In this document: positions 38,157-48,869 of the stretch, one piece after another
How positions within the stretch are numbered: position 1 is the stretch's first letter
How the letters are laid out: each line of letters opens with the position of its first letter
NCBI RefSeq assembly: GCF_000421145.1
Contig: NZ_ATWH01000014.1
Coordinates: 124,001-188,000, forward strand
Direction of reading: 5' to 3'
Length of the DNA: 64,000 nucleotides
DNA from: Glaciibacter superstes DSM 21135
GTDB taxonomy: Bacteria > Actinomycetota > Actinomycetes > Actinomycetales > Microbacteriaceae
Notes under the pieces: generated by a model
The model's database searches: none
What the model was told of the DNA's origin: nothing
Seen by the model: only the letters and a program-made list of their open reading frames with translations
Position numbers and translations under genes: made by a program

Positions 38157-39517
38157 CGCTGACGTACTCGGGCTTCAGGTGCCAGGGTTGACTTCGGCCG
38201 GGGCAATCCTAAGTGTCCGCGCAACGTGCTGGCGGCATACTCGCGGCGGAACAGACCCCGCCGCTGCAACACCGGAACCACATGGTCCACGAAATCGTCA
38301 ATGCCTCCCGGCAGGGTTGGCGGCATCAGATTGAAGCCGTCGGCGCCGCCGTGCTCAAACCAGCGGGTCATCTCATCCGCAATCTGCTCCGGAGTGCCCA
38401 CCATCGTGGCGTGCCCGCCGCCGGCCGCCAGGCGGCCCAGCAGCTCGCGCACGGTCGGGCGTGCCTTGGTGCCGGAGGTGGATTGTTCGGTGGCGATGAT
38501 GCGCAGGATGGTGGCGTATCGGCCCTGGGGCCCGGTGAATTCGTTCAGCGGCGGCAGGGCAGGAATCGGAGCGTCCAGCTCCCAGCCCATGCAGTCCTGT
38601 CCGATGAACTGGCCCAGTTGCCGCAGGGAATCCTCGGCTGGCAGCAGGTCATCCAGTTCCCGCTGCAGTGCCCTGGCCTCGGCTTCGGTGGAACCCACGT
38701 AGGTCACCAATCCCGGCATGATCGCCACGGCATCCGGGTTGCGACCGGCGGCGCGAATCCGGTCCTTGACGTCGAGGTAGTACTCGCGGGCGCTGTCGCG
38801 ATCGGCGGCGACGGCGTAAATGGCCTCCGCCCGACGGGCGGCCAGCTCTCGGCCTGGCTCAGAGGCTCCGGCCTGAAAGAGCACCGGATGTCCCTGCGGC
38901 GGGCGCGGCACGTTCAGCGGCCCGTCCACCCGGAAGTGTTCCCCGCGGTGGTTGACCGGGTTCACGCGGCCCGGGTCCGCGTAGTTGCCGGCCCGGTCAT
39001 AACGCAGCGCGTCATCGGCCCAGGAATCCCACAGTCGCAGAACGACGTCCACAAACTCGTCGGCGCGGGCATAGCGCCCCGCGTGGTCCGGCATCTGCTC
39101 GAGCCCGTGATTGCGGGCCTCGGCGTCGAACATGGATGTCACGACATTCCAACCGGCGCGGCCGCCGGAAATATGGTCCAGTGATGCCAGCATCCGCGCG
39201 GCGTGGAACGGGGTGTAAAACGTGCTGGAGACGGTGCTGACCAGCCCGATTCGCTTCGTGGCCCGACTCATGGCGGCCAGTGCGGTCAGCGGTTCGAGGA
39301 ACCCACGGGGGCCATCGGCGACATTGCCGGCCGACTGACCGTCCGCGAAGAACACCGCATCCAGCAGTCCGCGCTCGGCCGTGCGAGCCAGCTCCTCAAA
39401 ATAACCGATATCTCCCAGCCGCTCCGCCGACGATTCCGGATGCCGCCACGCCGCTTTGTGGTGCCCGCAGCCCGAGATGAACAAGTTCAGGTGCAGGCTG
39501 CGCACGGCGCGGGGCAT
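38153..39517 (-). CDS. NtaA/SnaA/DszA-type FMN-dependent monooxygenase
   Basis: 454 residues of the large luciferase-like monooxygenase branch: LHLNLFISGCGHHKAAWRHP, LLDAVFFADGQSAGN, GRAGWNVVTSMFDAEARNHG, HRGEHFRVDGPLNVPRPPQG and VLFQAGASEPGRELAARRAE. Such enzymes use FMNH2 supplied by a separate reductase to oxidise N- or S-containing small molecules. Its start overlaps the SDR stop by one base, and the pair is under a TPP riboswitch. A role in recovering or modifying a thiamine breakdown product is likely but unproven. Confidence 0.9.
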   Translation of the reverse strand: MPRAVRSLHLNLFISGCGHHKAAWRHPESSAERLGDIGYFEELARTAERGLLDAVFFADGQSAGNVADGPRGFLEPLTALAAMSRATKRIGLVSTVSSTFYTPFHAARMLASLDHISGGRAGWNVVTSMFDAEARNHGLEQMPDHAGRYARADEFVDVVLRLWDSWADDALRYDRAGNYADPGRVNPVNHRGEHFRVDGPLNVPRPPQGHPVLFQAGASEPGRELAARRAEAIYAVAADRDSAREYYLDVKDRIRAAGRNPDAVAIMPGLVTYVGSTEAEARALQRELDDLLPAEDSLRQLGQFIGQDCMGWELDAPIPALPPLNEFTGPQGRYATILRIIATEQSTSGTKARPTVRELLGRLAAGGGHATMVGTPEQIADEMTRWFEHGGADGFNLMPPTLPGGIDDFVDHVVPVLQRRGLFRREYAASTLRGHLGLPRPKSTLAPEARVRQR

Positions 39518-40305
39518 CAGCTCATCACCAGTCCGCCGTCGACCACCAGATTTTGTCCGGTGACCGATCGCGACCAGGGAGAGGCGAAGAACAGCGCGGC
39601 GTCCGCGAACTCCTCCGGGGTGGTGACCCGGCGAAGGGGTGTCCCGGCCGCAATCAGGTCAAAAACCGCTTCGGGCGTGGCCGAGCTGGCATCCGTTGTG
39701 CGCAGGAGTCCGCCCGAAACCATGTTCACTGTGATGCCGTCCGGGCCCAGGTCGTGAGCGAGGGTGCGGGTCAGCGAAAGCAGCGCGGCCTTGGCCGCGG
39801 TGTAGTCGTGGTACGGGACCACCGGGTTTTGGAAGAGGTTGGTGCCCACATTGATGATGCGCCCAAAGCCGGTCGCGCGCATCCCGGGCAGTGCCGACTG
39901 CACGGTGTTCAGTGCACCCCGCACGGTACCGGAAAATTGCTGCTCCAGGTTTTCCCAAGTCAACGCGTCCGCGTGCGGCCGGGAATCCCCATTGAAGGAG
40001 AAATCGGCGAGTGCATTATTGATGACGGTGTTGATCGGTGAGCCGAAATACGCCGCAGCTTCCGCGACCAGGGCAGCGACCTCTGCAGGATCACGCACAT
40101 CCGCCTGGATGGCCACCGCTCGTTTCGGGAATGCGGCGGCGGTTTCTCGGGCCGTGTCTGCACTGCCCAGGTAGTTAACCACCACTCGGGCGCCTTCGCC
40201 CAGGAACGACTGCACCAGGCGGGCCCCGAGCCCACGGGCGCCACCGGTGACCAACACCACCTGGTCACGGATGGGCAGGGCAATAGAGAGTGTTGTGGAC
40301 TTCAT
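39517..40305 (-). CDS. SDR oxidoreductase under TPP riboswitch control
   Basis: 262 residues from ATG 40305 with GAAAGG eight bases upstream. Classical SDR: VLVTGGARGLGARLVQSFLG, NALADF in place of the NNAG motif, a Tyr in PVVPYHDYTAAKAALLSLTR giving YxxxK, and C-terminal SVTGQNLVVDGGLV. It may act on the same substrate as the monooxygenase that follows. No thiamine biosynthetic step is assigned to this family with certainty; riboswitch control is the evidence for a thiamine link. Confidence 0.9.
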   Translation of the reverse strand: MKSTTLSIALPIRDQVVLVTGGARGLGARLVQSFLGEGARVVVNYLGSADTARETAAAFPKRAVAIQADVRDPAEVAALVAEAAAYFGSPINTVINNALADFSFNGDSRPHADALTWENLEQQFSGTVRGALNTVQSALPGMRATGFGRIINVGTNLFQNPVVPYHDYTAAKAALLSLTRTLAHDLGPDGITVNMVSGGLLRTTDASSATPEAVFDLIAAGTPLRRVTTPEEFADAALFFASPWSRSVTGQNLVVDGGLVMS

Positions 40306-40370
40306 AGAAATGCCTTTCAACCGGGGCGAAGGCATGAACCGCACGGCATCAGCGTTAACCCGGGTTCGGA

Positions 40371-40459
40371 CATCCCTTCGCCAGTGCTAACTGGATCAGG
40401 TTCGACGGGTGTCATCTCAGCTCCGAATCGGCCTTCGCCAGCGGGGCACCCCGTGTCAC
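40371..40459 (-). promoter_or_regulatory. TPP riboswitch upstream of the SDR/monooxygenase pair
   Basis: The minus strand reads ACGGGGTGCCCCGCTGGCGA, GGAGCTGAGATGACACCCGT, CGAACCTGATCCAGTTAGCA and CTGGCGAAGGGATG, a complete THI element. A 65-nt leader separates it from the ATG. Confidence 0.95.
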
Positions 40460-40579
40460 TCCTCCCGACGATAGCCCACCGATGACAACTATTCAGATCG
40501 TCGGCGTGTCGTGCTGATGATTTATCGTTTTGGCGTGAGGCGTTTCGAACCCCGGTCGTGCCCGCTTTGTGCGCAACTA

Positions 40580-40841
40580 CTACGCGGGCGATGGTGTCGG
40601 TAGATGGAAGACTCGGTACTCCACATTCCTTGCTCGACGATTCGCGAACTCACTGACCACCGCGAGACGCGGCACGATCCAGATCCCGCGCGATCGCCCT
40701 GACACCAGCACCACCCAACCTCAGATCCGCGATGCGCAGACGTTCCTCCTGGCCCAGAAAACGTCCCGAAGACGCAACCGTCGGAACGGGTATCCGGCCG
40801 CCAGCGGCTTTGATCCATCGATATCCCTGTTTGCGACCCAC
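40580..40841 (-). pseudogene. IS30-family transposase fragment, frameshifted
   Basis: The minus strand encodes GYRWIKAAGGRIP, then SSGRFLGQEERLRIADLRLG and GAGVRAIARDL, the N-terminal helix-turn-helix region of IS30-like transposases (GRFLSxxERxxIA...VRxIAxxLGRxxSTVSRE). The frame stops in RGGQ, and the continuation (VVSEFANRR) appears in another frame. It is a remnant, probably of an insertion at the cargo edge next to the Tn3 unit. Confidence 0.7.
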
Positions 40842-40851
40842 TCCTATAGAT

Positions 40852-40907
40852 GGGGTCTGCGTCTAGATGGGGTCTGCGTCGTAATGGAACGAAAACGTCC
40901 GCTAAGG
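40852..40907 (+). repeat. Internal left TIR of the Tn3 unit, with a 17-bp duplication
   Basis: A third TIR copy occupies 40869-40907 (GGGGTCTGCGTCGTAATGG...CGCTAAGG), facing left, two mismatches from the right TIR. Its outer 12 bases are duplicated as TAGATGGGGTCTGCGTC at 40847-40863 and 40864-40880. It defines an inner 3.8-kb unit (40869-44653). Confidence 0.92.
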
Positions 40908-40919
40908 ATTGTGAAGTGG

Positions 40920-41507
40920 TTACGCGGGTTGCGGTTTTCTGCCGATGCTTTCTTTGTTGAGGTGTCCGTAGACGGTTGATCGTGGCGTTTTGAGTAGGTC
41001 CGCGATCTGTTGGACGGTGTGGTTGCCGGCGTCGTAAAATTCTTGGGCGTGAAGGGCCTGCTCGGGCGTAAGTCTGGGCTTACGGCCACCTTTTCGCCCT
41101 CGGGCCCGAGCGGCGTTCAGCCCGTCGCGGGTGTTGGCGATGATGAGTTCTCGTTGCAGTTCAGCCAGGACGGAGAGCATCCCGAACATGGCTCTGCCTT
41201 CGGCTGTGGTGGTGTCGATGCTTTGCTCGAGCACGCGCAGACCGACGCCTCGTTCTTGGAGGGCAGCGCCGAGGGTGACCAGGTGCAACACGGATCGACC
41301 GAGGCGGTCGAGCCGGGTGATGACGAGTTGATCGCCTGCCCTGTTGGCGGAGGCGAGGGCTTTGTCGAGTTCGGGGCGGGATGCTTTGGCCCCGCTGGCG
41401 CGATCTAGGTAGATGTCTGCCGGGTCGACGCCGGCGCGGGTGAGGGCATCAATTTGGTGGTCGGGGTTTTGGTCTGCGGTGGAGACGCGCGCGTAGCCGA
41501 TAAGCAT
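40920..41507 (-). CDS. tnpR: Serine recombinase (Tn3-family resolvase)
   Basis: 195 residues from ATG 41507. The catalytic domain begins MLIGYARVSTADQN (nucleophile Ser at residue 9), followed by YLDRASGAKASRPEL, LVITRLDRLGRS and GRAMFGMLSVLAELQREL. A C-terminal helix-turn-helix reads QQIADLLKTPRSTVYGHL. It should resolve cointegrates at the res-like spacer upstream. It is divergent from tnpA, as in many Tn3-family elements. Confidence 0.94.
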   Translation of the reverse strand: MLIGYARVSTADQNPDHQIDALTRAGVDPADIYLDRASGAKASRPELDKALASANRAGDQLVITRLDRLGRSVLHLVTLGAALQERGVGLRVLEQSIDTTTAEGRAMFGMLSVLAELQRELIIANTRDGLNAARARGRKGGRKPRLTPEQALHAQEFYDAGNHTVQQIADLLKTPRSTVYGHLNKESIGRKPQPA

Positions 41508-41656
41508 GTGTCGAGAATATCGCACGTCGTGGCTTTGTCGTCGTTGTTTTACGGCGCCAGTTATCGACGTAGATTTGGCGGCGTGTCGTCGGTAGGGTCG
41601 TGGTGTCGGTGAATGATCGTTTGTCGACGCCTTGTGCGAAGTAGTCGGGAGCGTGG
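41508..41656. promoter_or_regulatory. Putative res site and divergent tnpR/tnpA promoters
   Basis: The 149-nt spacer between the divergent genes has recurring TGTCG-type half-sites (TGTCGAGAATATCGCACG at 41509; GTGTCGTCGG; TGTCGGTGAATGATCG; TTGTCGAC), as expected of resolvase subsites. Inference from position and motif. Confidence 0.6.
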
Positions 41657-44604
41657 ATGCCTGTCGAATTTCTGACCTTGGATCAGCAACGCCGCTATGG
41701 CCGTTATGTCGTTGAACCGAACCAGGCGCAATTGGATCGGTTCTTCCATCTCGACGGGGCAGATTTAGAACAAGTCAATATTCGTCGAGGCGAGCACAAC
41801 CGTCTGGGATATGCCGTCCAGCTGGGAACTGTCCGATTCTTAGGCACTTTTCTTCCTGACCCCACCGGTGTCCCCGAGGTTGTCGCCGACTATCTGGCTG
41901 GGCAATTGGGCATCACAGATCGTGGCGTTCTGGCTCTATATGCCCGTCGCGAGGCGACGAACCGGGAGCATGCTGGTGAGATCCAGCTCGCATACGGGTA
42001 TCGAGATTTCTCCGACCATGAGGTGCAGGCGGAACTTCGCGCATGGCTGGTCGCGCGGATGTCGATGTCAGGCGAGCGACCGTCCGTACTTTTCGACCTT
42101 GCAACCGCGCGCCTCCTCGAGGCAAAAGTCTTGCTGCCGGGGCCGAGCACGCTAATGCGGCGGATCTCCCCGATGCTGGCCAACGTAAGCGTCTGGAAGC
42201 ACTGCTGGTCGTGCCCTTCGGGGAGACCACGTCGGTGCTAGATCGGCTTCGGCGGGGGCCGACGAGCATCACGGCATCCGGACTGCTGAACGCGTTGACC
42301 AGGCTCGTTGAAATTCGTGCATTGGATGTCGGCTCGCTGGATCTGTCTGCGGTGTCCCCGGCCCGGATTGGCGCTTTGGCTCGGTATGCCACGGCTGCGA
42401 AGGCTCAGACGGTCTCCCGAATGAGTGAGCAACGTCGAATCGCGACACTGCTCGCCGCCGCCCGTCACCTGGAAGTTGCCGCGACCGATGACGCGTTGGA
42501 CTTACTGGATCAGCTTTTGAGTGGCCTGCTTGCGAGAGCGGATCGGGCCGGGCAGAAAGATCGTCTACATCATCAGCCCGGGCGCGACGCCGCCACCATC
42601 GCCCTTCGAAATGCCGTCCGGGTGCTCCTTGATCCACCCGACGGCGGGATCAAAGCCCTCTGGGAGGCCATCACCCGCACCGTTTCACGGGAGCAACTCG
42701 CTGCGGCCGTCGCCGCGGTGGAGGACATCGAACGCCCCGCCGTCGATGTGCACCTCGACGACCTTCTGAGCCGGTACAGCTCGGTCCGCCGCTTTCTGCC
42801 CTCCGTGCTGGCCACGCTGGACCTTCACGCGGCACCGGGCGGCCGGGATGCTCTGGCCGCGTTCGCTGCTCTTCGCACGCTCGAGGGACGACACACTGTC
42901 CGTGCCGACGAGGTTCCCCTGGAACTTGCCACCGGGGCGTGGCAGCACCGCATCCGCGACGCTGATGGTCTCCTCGATCGTCGCGCATACACCTTTTTGG
43001 TGCTCGAACGACTTCGAGAAGCGCTCCGCCGCCGCGACGTTTACGCCCTGCACAGCGAACGGTGGGGAGACCCACGGGCGAAGCTTCTGACCGGACCAGC
43101 ATGGGAAGCCGCACGTCCCGGCGTCGCTCAAAGTTTCGGACATGACCTTGACCCGCGCACCGAACTGCAGGGTCTCAGCACCGATCTCGACACCGCCTAC
43201 CGGGCAGTTGCTGGACGCCTCGCCGACAACGCCGCAGTGCGAATCGAGATCGTCGATGGGCGAGACCGCCCCATTTTGACTGCGCTCGACAAGCTCGACG
43301 AACCACCCAGCCTGACCACACTTCACACCCTCATCCAAGAACGTCTGCCTCGCATAGATCTGCCCGAACTACTCCTCGAAGTCGCCGGCTGGACCGGTTT
43401 CCTCACCGAATTCACCCACGTTTCTGAAGGCGCCGCACGTGCCGATGATCTTGATGTGAGTATCTGCGCGGTTCTGCTCGCTGAGGCCTGCAACATCGGT
43501 CTCGAGCCCGTCACCCGGCCAAGCATTCCAGCACTGACACGCGCCCGATTGTCCTGGGCCGATCAGAACTACATCCGAAGCGAAACGATCACCGCAGCCA
43601 ACGCCCGGTTCGTGGACGCACAAAGCCGGGTACCACTTGCCAGGACTTGGGGTGGTGGGGACGTCGCCTCAGCCGACGGGCTCCGGTTTGTCGTCCCCGT
43701 CCGAACCCTCAACGCCGGGCCCAACCCGCGATATTTCGGCCCCGGCAGAGGAGTCACCTACCTCAACTTCCTCTCAGACCAATTCGCCGGCTTCCACGCC
43801 ATTGTCGTCCCCGGCACACTCCGCGACAGTCTCTACATCCTCGACGGTCTCCTCGAGCAGCAAACAACACTCCAACCCACCGAGTTGATGACCGACACTG
43901 CCGGCTACTCCGACCAAGTGTTCGGCCTCTTCCGGCTCCTCGGATACCAATTCAGCCCCCGCCTTGCAGACATCGGCTCGGCCCGCTTCTGGCGCACCGA
44001 CCGAACTGCGAACTACGGTCCCTTGAACGGCCTTGGCCGAAATCAGATCAACACCGACCTGATCATCGCCCACTGGGATGATCTGCTTCGTGTCGCAGGG
44101 AGCCTTGCCACAGGCACAGTGAAAGCGTCAGAGCTTCTTCGTGTCTTGCAAGGAGGAGGCCGGCCAACCCCGCTGGGCCGTGCGGTGGCAGAACTTGGCC
44201 GGATATCGAAAACCCTCTACCTCCTCACCTACCTCGATGACGACAGCTACCGGCGAAGAATCCTGACCCAGCTCAACCGCACCGAGGGCCGCCATGCGCT
44301 CGCCCGAGACATCTTCCACGGCCACCGCGGGCAACTTCGCCAACGCTACCGTGAGGGTCAAGAAGATCAACTCGGTGCCCTCGGACTCGTCGTCAACGCA
44401 ATCGTGCTGTGGAACACCCGCTATATGGACGCCGCCCTGGGTGAACTGCGCCAGGAAGGGCGACAGGTAGCCGACGACGACGTGAAACGCCTCTCACCCC
44501 TCGGCCACGAACACATCAACTTCCTCGGCCGATACCAATTCAGCACGCCCGAGCTACCGCCCAATCAACTCCGCCCGCTGCGCGATCCGAACAGTCAAGA
44601 CTGA
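41657..44604 (+). pseudogene. tnpA: Tn3-family transposase, interrupted by a frameshift
   Basis: The first frame (41657 to about 42180) encodes MPVEFLTLDQQRRYGRYV through LLEAKVLLPGPSTLMRR. The second (from about 42180 to 44604) encodes RKRLEALLVVPFGETTSVLD onward. The total span of 2948 nt is not divisible by three, so one base is missing or extra near 42165-42190. Likely DDE residues are intact: NFLSDQFAGFH, LMTDTAGYSDQVFG and LNRTEGRHALARDIFHG. The joined length of about 982 residues is normal. It is probably inactive unless translated by frameshifting or the base is a sequencing error. Confidence 0.85.
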
Positions 44605-44614
44605 ACGACCGAGC

Positions 44615-44653
44615 CCTTAGCGGACGTTTTCGTTCCATTACTACTCAGACCCC
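44615..44653 (-). repeat. Right Tn3-family terminal inverted repeat
   Basis: Reads CCTTAGCGGACGTTTTCG...CTCAGACCCC on the plus strand; the reverse complement matches the left TIR at 37 of 39 positions. It is followed directly by the TGCAC duplication. Confidence 0.95.
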
Positions 44654-44742
44654 TGCACGTAAACAAGCTCGCCCTCGACTGCGAAGGAGTAGTCTCCTTC
44701 GCGGAATCCCTGCTTTTCGCGAGTCGCTGTGAGCACCTTCAT
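44654..44742 (-). pseudogene. 5' part of the host gene split by the transposon, including the right TSD
   Basis: ATG 44742 opens 28 codons (MKVLTATREKQGFREGDYSF, then AVEGELVY) that run to the transposon. TGCAC at 44654-44658 is the right target duplication. The frame continues exactly into 29442 on the other side of the element. It is the N-terminus of the conserved protein whose remainder is at 29134-29442. Confidence 0.88.
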
Positions 44743-44763
44743 GTTCGTCTCCATCTGTCAGGC

Positions 44764-44780
44764 GGAACATCCGCTGTTCC
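44764..44780. terminator. Hairpin downstream of allE
   Basis: GGAACA-N5-TGTTCC forms a short perfect stem between allE (minus strand, ending at 44815) and the split gene. It may be a weak terminator or a binding site; there is no U-tract. Confidence 0.3.
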
Positions 44781-44814
44781 AGATGTACCGCTGACCACCG
44801 ACACTCCCGGCGGG

Positions 44815-45630
44815 TCAGGTGAGCTTGATCTGGCGGTTGACGTCTTTGTAGAGCAGGTAGCGGAAGTTGCTCGGGCCACCGGCATAGCAGGCCTGCGGGC
44901 AGAACGCGCGGAGGGACATGTAGTCGCCCTCCTGCACTTCCACCCAGTCCTGGTTGAGCCGGTAGACAGCCTTGCCCTCCAGCACGTACAGCCCGTGTTC
45001 CATCACGTGGGTCTCGGCAAACGGGATGGATGCCCCCGGCTCGAACGTGACGACGTTGACGTGCATGTCATAGGCCAGGTCATCCGTCGGCAGCATGCGT
45101 GTCGTGCGCCACTTGTTGTCGGTTCCGGGCATCGCGCCGGGCTCGATGTCCTGCTCGTTGCCGACGACGGCCTTCGGCGTGTGACCGGCCAGCGGCTGGT
45201 AGGCCTTGCGAATCCACTGGAACTTCACCAGCTCGCCGCCGTTGTTCGCGACCTCCCACGTCGAGCCGGGCGGCAGGAATGCGAATCCGCCTGGAGCCAA
45301 CTCGTGTTTCTCGCCCTCGAGTGTGAGCGTGAGTGCGCCCTGCAGCAGAAAGACGAAGGACTCGACGCCTGCTTCTGGCTCAGGGTCTCTCGAGCCACCA
45401 CCGGGCGCGACCTCGATCAGGTACTGGGCGAACGTCGTCGCCCCGCCCGCAACCGGGCGATTGAGTATCCACGTGCGCGTCTTGGTCCAGTCAGGGAGCT
45501 CGCTGACGACGATGTCACGCAGTACCCCGCGGGGAATGACGGTGTACGCCTCGGTGACCACGGCGCGGCTGGTGAGCAGGTCGGTCTGGGGCGGGAGCAG
45601 CGTCTCTGGCGCGTAGTAGGTGGGGGTCAC
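44815..45630 (-). CDS. allE: (S)-ureidoglycine aminohydrolase
   Basis: 271 residues, bicupin. The first cupin contains VAPGGGSRDPEPEAGVESFV and FAFLPPGSTWEVAN; the second has VVTFEPGASIPFAETHVMEH followed by GLYVLEGKAVYRLN, with the metal-binding Glu/His set of YlbA/AllE. It releases ammonia from ureidoglycine to give ureidoglycolate. The start is a GTG overlapping the stop of the DUF6986 gene. It is third in aceB-DUF6986-allE. Confidence 0.93.
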   Translation of the reverse strand: MTPTYYAPETLLPPQTDLLTSRAVVTEAYTVIPRGVLRDIVVSELPDWTKTRTWILNRPVAGGATTFAQYLIEVAPGGGSRDPEPEAGVESFVFLLQGALTLTLEGEKHELAPGGFAFLPPGSTWEVANNGGELVKFQWIRKAYQPLAGHTPKAVVGNEQDIEPGAMPGTDNKWRTTRMLPTDDLAYDMHVNVVTFEPGASIPFAETHVMEHGLYVLEGKAVYRLNQDWVEVQEGDYMSLRAFCPQACYAGGPSNFRYLLYKDVNRQIKLT

Positions 45631-46948
45631 GGTCGGTCCTTACTTCGTGGTCGGGCTGGCTCGGCGAGTGCAGGGTGGGCAGGCCGGGGGTGGGCCAGGC
45701 CGGCGAGCTGCGCCGACGAAACGCCGGCCAGGCTCGCGACTTCGGCTTCGGTCACGGCGCCGCAGGCAAGGCCCCGGTAGAGGAACCCGGCGAGGGCCCT
45801 GGCGGTTGCCGGCTCGTCCATGATGCCGCCCTCGGTGCGGCGCACATAGTTCTTCAGCCGACCGGCCGCAGCGGGCAGCCCCTCGCGGTAGAACGCATAG
45901 GTCGCGATGAAGCGGCTCGCGAGCTGCACGGCGTGCAGGTCCCAGCCCTGGTAGTAGCCATTCTCCAGCGAACGGCGCACCAGCCGGGCGTGCAATTTCC
46001 AGGCGGAGACGACGGCATCCGGCTCACCGACCGGGATGATGTTTGTCGAGCCGTCGGAGAGGCGCACGCCGGTTCCGGCCACCGCCACCTGCATGACCTG
46101 CTTGGCGAAGTCCGCCGCCGGATGCTCCATCGACTGGTACTCAGCGGCGATGCCGAGCGAGGCGCTGTAGTCGTAGGTGCCGTAGTGCAGAGCGCTGATT
46201 CGGCCGTCGGCTGCGTGCAGCAGTCTGGCGACGGGAACGGTGCCATCCGCCGCAAGAATCAGCTGCGGCGTCTCCATCTGCACCTCGAAGCGCAGTCGCC
46301 CGTGCGGCAGGCCGTGCGCGACCTCCAGCTTCTGGCAGGCGTAGACCATCGCTTCGACCTGCGCCACGGTGCTCACCTTCGGCAGGGTCAGCACCAGGCC
46401 GTCAGGGAGGTCGCCGGCAGCGACCAGGGCACCGATGAACAGATCGAGGGTGCGAAGGCCCCGCGCACGGGTCGGTGCCTCAAAACACTTAAAACGGATG
46501 CCGATGAAGGGCGGCGCGGCACCGGTCGCCACAGCCTCGGCCACACGTGCCGCCGCCGCCAGGGCATCCGCGTCTTCCACGTCGTCTCCACGGTCGCTGT
46601 AGCCGTCTTCGAAGTCGAGGCGCAGATCTTCGATCGGCTCGCTGTCGAGCTTCGCCAAGGCCCGCGCTGACACCTGGGTCGCCAGGTCGGCGTCAAGGCC
46701 GAGCGTGCGGCAGAGTTCTTCGATTCCCCCGTGCGACCGCACCGCGGCGAGCGCCTGCTCACCCCACTCTGCCGCGAGCGCCGGAGTGAACCGATCGGCA
46801 GGAACGTAGACCGTGTGCACCGGCTGCCTGGTTCCGGAGTCGCCGGGGTAGCCGGCGCCCAGGAGGCGATCGGTATCGGCGAGCGAGGCATCGATGAAGG
46901 CCAGGTCGTCTCCGGTGAGCGCCGTCGTGGTGACGACATGCGCGACCA

Positions 46949-46949
<1 letters not shown>
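45627..46949 (-). CDS. DUF6986 protein, HpcH/CitE-type aldolase superfamily
   Basis: 440 residues. The barrel shows LDFEDGYSDRGDDVEDADAL (acidic metal-site region), FIGIRFKCFEAPTRARGLRT, LVLTLPKVSTVAQVEAM, RLRFEVQMETPQLIL and ALHYGTYDYSASLGIA, matching citrate lyase-beta/HpcH-like enzymes that cleave or form C-C bonds next to a carboxylate. It lies between malate synthase and allE, overlapping both (1 and 4 nt), which ties it to purine or glyoxylate metabolism. The reaction is unknown; a lyase giving or using glyoxylate is a reasonable guess. Confidence 0.82.
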
Positions 46950-48550
<1,601 letters not shown>

Positions 48551-48700
48551 CTGTCGGTCCTTCTCGTTTCGCTTCAGGTTTCAACGCCGTGCCGCGGCCG
48601 GTCGCCGCCAGTGTGACACCAGCACGGCGGCAGACGCGACGGCCGGATGCTGCCAGTGAGCCTCCGCAGCTGAGGCTCGACCGGACATCGACAGAATTGT

Positions 48701-48812
48701 TTTCGTATGATGGATATTAGGTTTTGTTCAGTGGAAATGCAAGGCCGCTGTCGCCCCCGCCGCCGCCGTGCGATACCGTAAAGCCACCCATGGAATTTCG
48801 TATCGTGGATGT
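48701..48812. promoter_or_regulatory. Two 17-bp repeats in the aceB/iclR divergent promoter
   Basis: TTTCGTATGATGGATAT (48701-48717) and TTTCGTATCGTGGATGT (48796-48812) match at 14 of 17 positions. ATGGAATTTC and ATCGTGGAT recur together at 56825-56850 before the 8-oxoguanine deaminase gene. They are candidate IclR operator elements controlling the purine locus. Confidence 0.6.
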
Positions 48813-48869
48813 GAATTGTCGTTAGTTGAACTGTCGCACGGTGAATGCCGCCGATCAAGGAGAGCAATC

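Noticed and set aside
40869..44653. The 3.8-kb tnpR-tnpA unit alone as the inserted element
   Set aside because: The 5 bp left of its internal TIR (TAGAT) do not match those right of the right TIR (TGCAC), whereas the outer left TIR does match.
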